Assembly (NCBI GenBank): GCA_035688265.1
Contig: DASSNE010000007.1
Location: 1 to 24,853 of the forward strand
Reading direction: 5' to 3'
DNA length: 24,853 nt
DNA from: DASSBR01 sp035688265
GTDB lineage: Bacteria; Pseudomonadota; Gammaproteobacteria; Natronospirales; DASSBR01
Positions 13,739 to 20,402 of the stretch are shown here, piece by piece. Both the position numbers and the translations under genes were made by a program. Below the pieces are notes generated by a model. The model did no database searches. It saw nothing but the letters and a program-made list of their open reading frames with translations, and had not been told where the DNA came from. Each line of letters begins with the position of its first letter. Position 1 is the first letter of the stretch.

Positions 13739-13758
13739 TTAATGCCAGAATAGGCGCC

Positions 13759-14736
13759 ATGCTCTATACCCCCGACATCGATATGGCACCGATGCTGGCG
13801 CGCAAAGTTGCCATTCTCGGCTACGGCTCGCAGGGCCGCGCCCAGGCGCTGAACTTGCGCGATTCCGGCGTCGACGTAACGGTCGGCCTGCGGCCGGGGT
13901 CAGCGAGCCGCGCCCGGGCGGCCGACGACGGCTTTGCCGTGGCCGACATGGCCGACGCCGTGGCGGAAGCCGCCGTGGTCGTCATGCTGACGCCCGACGA
14001 GGTTCAGCCGGCGGTCTATCGCGCGATCGAGCCGGCGCTGGAGTCCGGCGCGGCATTGTTGTTCGCGCACGGCTTCAACATTCATTACCGGCGTATCGAG
14101 CCGCGCGCGGACCTGGATGTCGTCATGGCGGCACCGTTCGGCATCGGCGACAAGCTGCGCTCGCTGTACGAGGACGGGCGGGGTACGGCGGGCATGGTCG
14201 CGGTGGCGGCGGACGTGACCGGCGAGGCGCGGGCTGTCGCGCTAGCGTATGCCGGGGCGATCGGTCTCGGCCACGGCGGCGTCATCGAAACCACGTTCGC
14301 CGAGGAAACCGAAACCGACCTGTTCGCCGAGCAGGCGGTATTGTGTGGTGGCCTGACGCACCTCGTCGAGGCGGCGTACGAGACGCTGGCCGCGGCAGGC
14401 TACGCATCCGAAATCGCCTATTTTTCGTGCCTGCACGAAGTCAGCCTGATGGCCGACGTGATGCAGCGCAAGGGCATCGCGGGGATGCGCGAGTCGATTT
14501 CGAGCACGGCGGCGTATGGCGATGCGACGCGCGGGCCGCGGGTCATCGATGCGCAGTCGCGCGAGGCGATGCGCGCGATGCTGGATGAAATCCGCGACGG
14601 GCGCTTTGCCGCCGAGCTGGCGGATGAAATGGCGGCAGGCAAGCCGACGCTTGCTGCCTATCGGCGGGAGTCGCAGGCGCATCCGATAGAAACCGTGGGC
14701 CGCCCTTTGCGCGCGGCAATGGGTATGAGTAAATGA
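13759..14736 (+). CDS. ilvC: Ketol-acid reductoisomerase (class I KARI) paralogue with altered active site
   Basis: The 325-residue protein aligns along its length with class I KARI, which makes dihydroxy acids in branched-chain amino acid synthesis using NADPH and Mg2+. The Rossmann part has GYGSQGRAQALNLRDSG and the cofactor loop VGLRPGSAS. Retained active-site residues are His104 (FAHGFNIH), Asp187 and Glu191 (ETDLFAEQAVLCGG), Glu227 (CLHE) and Ser248 (SIS). Two are not retained. The usual Lys of APKxPGH is Phe127 (APFGIGD), and the usual metal-binding Glu of YFECLHE is Ser223 (YFSCLHE). Relative to the Pseudomonas aeruginosa enzyme the numbering is offset by 3. It may be a paralogue with another or no activity. 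The stop overlaps the pssA start (ATGA), an order (ilvC-pssA) also known in Pseudomonas. The start is ATG 13759, with only a weak AGG before it. Confidence 0.85.
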   Translation: MLYTPDIDMAPMLARKVAILGYGSQGRAQALNLRDSGVDVTVGLRPGSASRARAADDGFAVADMADAVAEAAVVVMLTPDEVQPAVYRAIEPALESGAALLFAHGFNIHYRRIEPRADLDVVMAAPFGIGDKLRSLYEDGRGTAGMVAVAADVTGEARAVALAYAGAIGLGHGGVIETTFAEETETDLFAEQAVLCGGLTHLVEAAYETLAAAGYASEIAYFSCLHEVSLMADVMQRKGIAGMRESISSTAAYGDATRGPRVIDAQSREAMRAMLDEIRDGRFAAELADEMAAGKPTLAAYRRESQAHPIETVGRPLRAAMGMSK

Positions 14737-15611
14737 CAGATAAACGTGTAATACGGCCGGCCTCGTGGCAGGATGGTCGATCAGCGGAACCGGACGAAGC
14801 GACGATGTACGACGAGTCCCGGCCCGAGGAGGCCGAAGAAAACGCCCGCCACCGGCGGCGCGGCATTTACCTGCTCCCGAACCTGTTCACGACCGGCGGG
14901 TTGTTCGCGGGTTTTTACGCGATCATCGCGGCGATGGCGGGGCATTACGAACTGGCGTCGATTGCGGTCTTCATCGCGATGCTGATGGACGGCCTCGACG
15001 GGCGGGTCGCGCGGCTGACGCACACCGAAAGCGCGTTCGGTGAGCAGTACGACAGCATCGCGGACATGGTGTCGTTCGGGCTCGCGCCGGCCCTTGTAAT
15101 GTACCAGTGGGCGCTGCACGGCCTCAACGAGTACGGCTGGATGTGGGCCAAGGTCGGCTGGCTGGCGGCGTTCGTTTACGCGGCCGCCGGCGGCCTGCGC
15201 CTCGCGCGTTTCAACGCACGCGTGCACATCGTCGACAAGCGCTATTTCCAGGGGCTGCCGATTCCGTCCGGCGCGGGGCTGGTCGCCGGCGGTGTCTGGC
15301 TCGGCCATAGCTTCGGCATCAACGGCGAGAGCGTGATGTTCCCGGCGCTGGTGCTGACGGTGTGCGCCGGCCTGCTGATGGTCAGCAGCATTCCGTACTA
15401 CAGCTTCAAGGGCCTGAACTTGCGCGGGCGGGTGCCGTTCACGTACATCCTGGTCGTGCCGCTGATTTTCATTTTCATTGCGCTCAGTCCCCCGAAGACG
15501 CTGTTCGGCGTATTCCTTGCCTACAGCCTGTCCGGCCCGATTTTGTGGCTGTGGCGGTTTTATCGCCGGCGCAGGATCGCGCGGCATTTGGATGAGCAAC
15601 GGGCTGAATGA
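14733..15611 (+). CDS. pssA: CDP-diacylglycerol-serine O-phosphatidyltransferase (EC 2.7.8.8)
   Basis: The 292-residue integral membrane enzyme makes phosphatidylserine, the precursor of phosphatidylethanolamine, from CDP-diacylglycerol and serine. The CDP-alcohol phosphotransferase motif DG(x)2AR(x)8G(x)3D(x)3D is complete in DGRVAR...G...DSIAD (around residues 88-110). Hydrophobic segments follow the start of the domain at GIYLLPNLFTTGGLF and continue to the C-terminus. A ~45-residue charged N-terminal extension precedes the domain; ATG 14805 inside it is an alternative start. ATG 14733 overlaps the KARI stop by four bases and fits translational coupling. The next gene is separated by a pair of palindromic repeats. 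Confidence 0.93.
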   Translation: MTDKRVIRPASWQDGRSAEPDEATMYDESRPEEAEENARHRRRGIYLLPNLFTTGGLFAGFYAIIAAMAGHYELASIAVFIAMLMDGLDGRVARLTHTESAFGEQYDSIADMVSFGLAPALVMYQWALHGLNEYGWMWAKVGWLAAFVYAAAGGLRLARFNARVHIVDKRYFQGLPIPSGAGLVAGGVWLGHSFGINGESVMFPALVLTVCAGLLMVSSIPYYSFKGLNLRGRVPFTYILVVPLIFIFIALSPPKTLFGVFLAYSLSGPILWLWRFYRRRRIARHLDEQRAE

Positions 15612-15622
15612 AGCTCAAGGCC

Positions 15623-15650
15623 GTCATTCCTGCAGGAAGCAGGAATCCAG
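15623..15650. repeat. Palindromic dispersed repeat, left unit of an inverted pair
   Basis: The stem ATTCCTGC (15626-15633) / GCAGGAAT (15639-15646) is flanked by GTC and CCAG. It starts 11 bases after the pssA stop and has the opposite orientation to the unit at 15701-15729. Confidence 0.8.
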
Positions 15651-15700
15651 TTGCCATGGACGGTACCTTGATGCCGCCGAAAGCTTGCCATCCTTGGCCC

Positions 15701-15729
15701 CTGGATTCCGGCTTCCAAGCCGGAATGAC
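15701..15729. repeat. Palindromic dispersed repeat, right unit of an inverted pair
   Basis: The stem ATTCCGGCTT (15705-15714) / AAGCCGGAAT (15717-15726) is flanked by CTGG and GAC. With the left unit it encloses 50 bases containing no gene. Such inverted REP pairs can act as terminators or processing sites. Confidence 0.8.
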
Positions 15730-15755
15730 GAGAGGATGGCTGAAGGGTGAGGGGT

Positions 15756-16478
15756 ATGAATAGAGCCCGACTGGACATGCTGAACGCGATGGGCATCACC
15801 GTGTGGGTGCCGCGCGAATCTGCACCGGCGACAGCCGAGCCAGTGATCGAAGCGCCGCCCGCACCTAAGCCGGAGCCGGTCCAGGTCAAACCGGCCCCCG
15901 TTGCCACACCGGACTCGGGCGTGGCAACGATGACCTGGCCCGCCCTCGAAGCCGCGGTCGCCCAATGCACCGCCTGCCGCCTCCACGCCACCCGCACCCA
16001 AACCGTGTTCGGCGTCGGCAATCGCGACGCCGACTGGATGATAATAGGCGAGGGACCGGGCTTTGAGGAGGACAAGCGCGGCGAACCGTTCGTCGGCCCC
16101 GCAGGGAAGCTGTTGAACGCGATGCTGCAAGCGACCGGCCGTGCGCGCGAGGACGTGTACATCGCCAACGTCGTCAAGTGCCGGCCGCCGGAAAACCGCA
16201 ACCCGCAGCCGGACGAGGCCGCGCAATGCGAGCCGTTCCTGGCGCGCCAGATCGCGCTGATCCGGCCGAAGGTGATTCTCGCGGTCGGCAAGGTCGCCGC
16301 CAACAACCTGCTCGGCACCGAATCGAGTCTTGCACGGTTGCGCGGAATGGTGCATCGTCATCCGAAGTTCGATATTCCGATCGTTGTCACGTATCACCCT
16401 GCTTACCTGTTGCGCCAGCCGCAGGACAAACGCAAGAGCTGGATGGATTTGAAACTCGCCATGGAGGTGACTGCATGA
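15756..16478 (+). CDS. Uracil-DNA glycosylase, type 4 (iron-sulfur)
   Basis: The 240-residue protein removes uracil from DNA in base excision repair. The 4Fe-4S ligands are Cys71 and Cys74 (CTACRLH), Cys142 (VVKCRPPENRNP) and Cys158 (AAQCEPFL), with the spacing usual for the type 4 family. The active-site segment is GEGPGFEED; many relatives have GEAPG here. The second conserved motif is HPAYLLRQP. The first ~65 residues are a low-complexity Ala/Pro-rich linker (APPAPKPEPVQVKPAP), typical of gammaproteobacterial members. ATG 15756 was chosen because GAAGGG lies about eight bases upstream; GTG 15747 is possible. Its end overlaps the rimI start by four bases (ATGA). Confidence 0.92.
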   Translation: MNRARLDMLNAMGITVWVPRESAPATAEPVIEAPPAPKPEPVQVKPAPVATPDSGVATMTWPALEAAVAQCTACRLHATRTQTVFGVGNRDADWMIIGEGPGFEEDKRGEPFVGPAGKLLNAMLQATGRAREDVYIANVVKCRPPENRNPQPDEAAQCEPFLARQIALIRPKVILAVGKVAANNLLGTESSLARLRGMVHRHPKFDIPIVVTYHPAYLLRQPQDKRKSWMDLKLAMEVTA

Positions 16479-16954
16479 TTGCCTGGCCCGACACGGATGC
16501 ACCCGACTTCAGGCGCATGATGCGCGACGATCTCGGCGCGGTAATGGCGATCGAGCGCGAAGCCTACCGCTTCGGCTGGACGCGCGGCATTTTCGAAGAT
16601 TGCCTGCGCATCGGCTACGAGTGCTGGACGCTGATCGAGGACGACGAAATCGTCGGCTACGGCATCATGTCGTTCGCACCCGGCGAGGCGCACATCCTCA
16701 ACATCTGCGTCGCTCGCGGACGCCAGCGCCAGGGCTACGGGCGGATGATCATGGAGCACCTGATCACCCTGGCGGTCGAGCAGGGCGCGACGCGCATGTG
16801 GCTTGAAGTGCGGCCCTCGAACGAAGCGGCCAGGCGGCTGTACAAATCACTGGGGTTCAAGCAGGCCGGCCGGCGGCGCGCGTATTATCCCGAGGAAAAA
16901 GGGCGCGAGGATGCACTGGTGCTGTCGCGGCGGTTGAATCGACCGCTTAGATGA
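16475..16954 (+). CDS. rimI: Ribosomal protein S18 N-terminal alanine acetyltransferase
   Basis: The 159-residue GNAT-family protein is predicted to acetylate the N-terminal Ala of ribosomal protein S18. The acetyl-CoA binding motif is RGRQRQGYGRMIMEHL, preceded by the strand HILNICV. The C-terminal part has WLEVRPSNEAARRLYKSLGF and AYYPEEKGREDALVL, as in RimI. GGAGG (16463-16467) precedes ATG 16475, which overlaps the UDG stop, so the two are translationally coupled. A UDG-rimI neighbourhood is common in gammaproteobacteria. A heptamer-repeat element begins four bases after the stop. Confidence 0.9.
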   Translation: MIAWPDTDAPDFRRMMRDDLGAVMAIEREAYRFGWTRGIFEDCLRIGYECWTLIEDDEIVGYGIMSFAPGEAHILNICVARGRQRQGYGRMIMEHLITLAVEQGATRMWLEVRPSNEAARRLYKSLGFKQAGRRRAYYPEEKGREDALVLSRRLNRPLR

Positions 16955-16957
16955 ATA

Positions 16958-17090
<133 letters not shown>

Positions 17091-17094
17091 ACTT

Positions 17095-17103
17095 TGCTAA
17101 AAT
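17095..17103 (+). promoter_or_regulatory. Extended -10 element for prfC, abutting the heptamer array
   Basis: TGCTAAAAT is an extended -10 box (TG-N-TAAAAT) ending 33 bases before ATG 17136. The -35 region would fall inside the ACTAGCT units of the array. The same nine bases occur in front of proS on the minus strand at 13508-13516. Confidence 0.45.
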
Positions 17104-17135
17104 GCGCGTTCCCCTTCGCACCCCCAACACTTTTG

Positions 17136-18737
17136 ATGACACCACTCAATTCCGACGTTTCTCGCCGGCGCACGTTTGCGATCATCTCGCACCCGGACGC
17201 CGGCAAGACCACCCTCACCGAAAAACTGCTGCTGTTCGGCGGCGCGATCCAGATGGCCGGCACGGTCAAGGGTCGCAAGGCCGCGCGCCACGCGACGTCC
17301 GACTGGATGGCGCTGGAGCAGCAGCGCGGCATTTCGGTGACGTCGTCGGTGATGCAGTTTCCGTACCGCGAGCGCATCGTCAACCTGCTCGATACGCCTG
17401 GCCACGAGGATTTTTCCGAGGACACCTACCGCACGCTGACGGCAGTCGATTCGGCACTGATGGTGATCGACTGCGCCAAGGGCGTCGAGCCGCGCACAAT
17501 CAAGCTGATGGAAGTCTGCCGGCTGCGCGACACGCCGATCTTCACGTTTATCAACAAGCTCGACCGGGAAGGCCGCGAGCCGATGGATCTGCTGGACGAG
17601 GTCGAGCGGGTGCTCGGCATTCGTGCCGCGCCGGTAACCTGGCCGCTGGGGATGGGGCGCGCGCTGCGCGGCATTTATCATCTCGCCAACGACACGATCC
17701 ATGTCTACTCGCCGGAGAAAGGCGGCCGGCTCGGGCAGACCCGGATTATTGAAGGCCTGACGAGCGCCGAAGCCACTGAATTACTTGGCGACCGGGCCGA
17801 CGAGATGCGCGAGGAGATCGAGCTCGTCCGTGGCGCGGCGCATCCGTTCGAGCTGGATGCGTATCTGGCCGGCGACCTGACGCCGGTGTTTTTCGGCTCG
17901 GCGATCAACAACTTCGGCGTACGCGAGCTGCTGGACGCGTTCGTCGAAACGGCACCTGCGCCGCGGCCGCGCGCCGCGATCGAACGCGTTGTCGAGCCTG
18001 GCGAAGACAAGCTCACCGGCTTTGTGTTCAAGGTGCAGGCAAACATGGACCCGGCGCACCGCGATCGCATCGCGTTTCTGCGCATTTGTTCCGGGCGCTA
18101 TACGCCCGGCGTTCGCGTGCGCCACGTCAGGCTCGAACGGGACGTGAAGATTCCCGATGCGCTGACGTTCATGGCGGCCGAGCGTGAACATGTCGAATCC
18201 GCCTGTGCCGGCGACATCATCGGCATTCACAATCACGGCACGATCGGCATCGGCGATACGTTCACGCAGGGCGAGGCGTTGCAGTTCAGCGGCATCCCCA
18301 ATTTCGCGCCGGAGTTGTTCCGCCGCGCGGTGCTCAAGGATCCGCTCCGGAGCAAAGCGCTCAACAAGGGTCTCGACCAGTTGTGCGAGGAGGGCGCGAC
18401 GCAGGTGTTCCGGCCACTGACGAGCAACGACCTGATCCTGGGCGCGGTCGGCGTGCTGCAGTTCGACGTGGTCGCGTACCGGTTGAAGGAAGAATACGGC
18501 GTGCAGGCGCAGTTCGAGGGCGTGCCGGTGGCGACCTGTCGCTGGATCGATTGCGACGATGCGAAGCGGCTCGACGAGTTCGAGCGCAAGAACCAGCAGC
18601 ACCTCGCGCGCGACCACGGCGGCTTTCTGGTGTACATTGCGCCGAGTATGGTGAACCTGCAGTTGACGATGGAGCGCTGGCCGGAAGTGAAGTTCCGGGC
18701 TACGCGGGAGCACCAAACAGAAGTGCCGAGTGCCTAG
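17136..18737 (+). CDS. prfC: Peptide chain release factor 3 (GTPase)
   Basis: The 533-residue protein is a translational GTPase that recycles release factors RF1/RF2 from the ribosome. The G-domain motifs are complete: G1 SHPDAGKTTLTEKLL, G2 near QQRGISVTSSVMQF, G3 DTPGHEDFSEDTYR and G4 NKLDREGREP. Domain 2 and the RF3-specific C-terminal domain follow (FVFKVQANMDPAHRDR, then LGAVGVLQFDVVAYRLKEEY). Length is close to that of Escherichia coli RF3. ATG 17136 gives the standard N-terminus; an in-frame TTG at 17094 overlaps the -10 box. No Shine-Dalgarno sequence is visible. The last codons and the stop TAG (18735-18737) lie within a heptamer-type element, so the tail EVPSA probably derives from it. 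Confidence 0.96.
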   Translation: MTPLNSDVSRRRTFAIISHPDAGKTTLTEKLLLFGGAIQMAGTVKGRKAARHATSDWMALEQQRGISVTSSVMQFPYRERIVNLLDTPGHEDFSEDTYRTLTAVDSALMVIDCAKGVEPRTIKLMEVCRLRDTPIFTFINKLDREGREPMDLLDEVERVLGIRAAPVTWPLGMGRALRGIYHLANDTIHVYSPEKGGRLGQTRIIEGLTSAEATELLGDRADEMREEIELVRGAAHPFELDAYLAGDLTPVFFGSAINNFGVRELLDAFVETAPAPRPRAAIERVVEPGEDKLTGFVFKVQANMDPAHRDRIAFLRICSGRYTPGVRVRHVRLERDVKIPDALTFMAAEREHVESACAGDIIGIHNHGTIGIGDTFTQGEALQFSGIPNFAPELFRRAVLKDPLRSKALNKGLDQLCEEGATQVFRPLTSNDLILGAVGVLQFDVVAYRLKEEYGVQAQFEGVPVATCRWIDCDDAKRLDEFERKNQQHLARDHGGFLVYIAPSMVNLQLTMERWPEVKFRATREHQTEVPSA

Positions 18738-18808
18738 TACCTGGGACTGAGTAAAGAGACAGATTCTTTCGTTCTTCACTCAGTCCTAGGCACTCAGTCC
18801 TAAGCACT
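18722..18808 (+). repeat. Inverted heptamer-array element, copy 2 (diverged)
   Basis: The left-arm heptamers are AGTGCCG, AGTGCCT, AGTACCT and GGGACTG (18722-18749). The core at 18751-18780 starts GTAAAG and ends CTTCACT, matching the core of copy 1 at about 22 of 30 aligned positions. The right arm is CAGTCCT, AGGCACT, CAGTCCT, AAGCACT (18781-18808), largely complementary to the left arm. The heptamers differ from those of copy 1, but the period, the inverted layout and the core agree. The prfC stop lies in the left arm. Confidence 0.85.
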
Positions 18809-18847
18809 TGACCTCCGCTATATCGATCAGCTTCGTTGGAGGAGAGA

Positions 18848-20107
18848 GTGAATCGAAGCCGTTCCACCTGGCACTGGGCCCTCTACGACTGGGCCAACTC
18901 CGCCTTCGCCACTTCGGTCATGGCAGGCTTCTTCCCCGTCTTCCTCAAACAATACTGGAGCAGCGGCGATCCGGCTTTGAGCACGTTCCGGCTTGGCAAC
19001 GCCAACGGAATCGCCGCACTCGTCATTCTCATCCTCGCGCCGGTGCTCGGCGCCATCGCTGACCGTCGCGGCGGCAACAAGTCGTTTGTCGGCACGTTCG
19101 CGGCCCTCGGCGTGCTCGCCACCGCCGGCCTCTACTTCGTGGGTCGCGGTGGCTGGCCCGCCGCGATAAGTCTCTACATTGCCGGAATGATCGGCTTCGC
19201 GGGCGCCAACGTCTTCTACAACGCGATGCTGGTGCACATTGCGCCGGCCGAGCGCTGGGATACGCTGTCGGCGCGCGGCTTTGCGCTTGGCTATCTCGGC
19301 GGCGGACTGTTGTTTGCGCTTAATGTCGCGATGGCATTGCGGCCGGGCTGGTTCGGTCTCGCCGATACGACCGCTGCGGTGCGGCTGGGCTTTCTGACGA
19401 CCGCCGCCTGGTGGGCTGTGTTTACGTTGCCGCTGCTGCTGTGGGTGCCGGAGCCGGCGGCGGCGAGAGTCTCGTGGTTCGGCGCCGTGCGCGACAGCTT
19501 TCACGAGCTGCGGAAGACGTTTCGCGCGGTGCGGCAGTTGCGGGCCGTGTGGCTGTTTCTGCTCGCATACTGGCTTTACATCGACGGCGTGAATACCGTC
19601 ATCGCGATGGCGGTCGATTACGGCCTGTCGCGCGGCCTGAATGCCGGCAACCTGATTACCGCGCTCCTGATTACGCAGTTCGTCAGCTTTCCGTCGGCGA
19701 TCGCGTTCGGCCGCATCGGTGTCGCGCTGGGGCCGCGCCGTGCGATCGGCATCGGCATTGCGGTGTATGTCGCGGCGACGATCTGGGCCGTGTTTCTGCA
19801 AACGGCGTTCGATTTTTACACGCTCGCGATCATCGTCGGGCTGGTGCAGGGCGGAGTGCAGAGTTTGAGCCGATCGTATTACGCGCGGCTGATTCCGGCC
19901 GGCCGCAGCGCGGAGTTCTTCAGCTTCTACGGTATCGTCGGCAAGGCCTCCGCGGTGATCGGTCCGTTCCTGGTCGGGTGGGTCGGCCTGCTGACGCACA
20001 GCCCGCAGTTGTCGATCGCTTCGGTCATCGTCCTGTTCGCGATCGGCGGCGCGCTCCTGGCGGCGATGCCGGCCGCCAAGCCGGACGTGAAACTGGTCCG
20101 CGCCTAG
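18848..20107 (+). CDS. MFS transporter, UMF1 family (Atg22-like)
   Basis: The 419-residue membrane protein has around 12 hydrophobic segments. The N-terminal signature WALYDWANSAFATSV is typical of the UMF1/Atg22-like major facilitator family, and RSYYARLIPAGRSAEFFSFYG is another conserved stretch in the second half. In yeast Atg22 exports amino acids from the vacuole; the substrate of bacterial members is not established. GTG 18848 is preceded by GGAGGAG at five bases and gives the family N-terminus; an in-frame TTG at 18836 lies before that Shine-Dalgarno sequence. It follows prfC, with the heptamer element between them, so it may have its own promoter. Confidence 0.88.
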   Translation: MNRSRSTWHWALYDWANSAFATSVMAGFFPVFLKQYWSSGDPALSTFRLGNANGIAALVILILAPVLGAIADRRGGNKSFVGTFAALGVLATAGLYFVGRGGWPAAISLYIAGMIGFAGANVFYNAMLVHIAPAERWDTLSARGFALGYLGGGLLFALNVAMALRPGWFGLADTTAAVRLGFLTTAAWWAVFTLPLLLWVPEPAAARVSWFGAVRDSFHELRKTFRAVRQLRAVWLFLLAYWLYIDGVNTVIAMAVDYGLSRGLNAGNLITALLITQFVSFPSAIAFGRIGVALGPRRAIGIGIAVYVAATIWAVFLQTAFDFYTLAIIVGLVQGGVQSLSRSYYARLIPAGRSAEFFSFYGIVGKASAVIGPFLVGWVGLLTHSPQLSIASVIVLFAIGGALLAAMPAAKPDVKLVRA

Positions 20108-20126
20108 CTGTCGCCGCTCGCGGACA

Positions 20127-20146
20127 TTGTCGCGGGTCCCCGACAA
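20127..20146 (+). terminator. Possible terminator hairpin after the MFS gene
   Basis: TTGTCG (20127-20132) pairs with CGACAA (20141-20146), with GGG/CCC inside the loop extending the stem. The following bases are only moderately T-rich, so this is weak. It overlaps the -35 box of a possible promoter. Confidence 0.35.
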
Positions 20147-20331
20147 GGTCCATTTATTCAGGATATAATTACTAAATAACGACTTGATACATTTTGTCAG
20201 GTTGTACCATGAAAACGATAGTTATCAAGTAGTTGTTCTAGCATTTTCAAGTAATTTCTCGTTTGACTCGACTTTCCGGCCTCGAAGTGTGGCCCGGGAA
20301 GCTTGTCAATGTTACGGGGATTCACTATGGT
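20140..20331 (+). promoter_or_regulatory. AT-rich leader with two promoter-like pairs upstream of the HDOD kinase
   Basis: CCGACA (20140-20145), 17 bases and a consensus TATAAT (20163-20168) form one candidate promoter. TTGTCA (20303-20308), 17 bases and TATGGT (20326-20331) form a second, closer one. Between them a hairpin CCGGCC (20276-20281) / GGCCCGG (20291-20297, one bulge) is present. The 20108-20402 stretch is clearly more AT-rich than its surroundings and I see no gene in it. The second promoter favours a start codon downstream of about 20340. Confidence 0.5.
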
Positions 20332-20402
20332 TATGCGGTTCGTGCCACGGAGACATGTTAAATCGGCGCGACTCGATCAGGATGATCGTTACGAGAACGC
20401 AC

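Noticed and set aside
13759..14736. KARI gene as a pseudogene
   Set aside because: The frame is full length, most active-site and cofactor residues are retained and codon use matches its neighbours. Only two key residues differ, so it is reported as an altered paralogue instead.
18808..18824. TTGACC and TATATC as a promoter of the MFS gene
   Set aside because: The two boxes are only five bases apart, and no -10 box lies at 16-18 bases from TTGACC.
20276..20345. c-di-GMP riboswitch ahead of the HDOD kinase
   Set aside because: The GGCCCGGG and TTACGGGGAT stretch recalls parts of the GEMM motif, but the conserved core and the pairing segments are absent.
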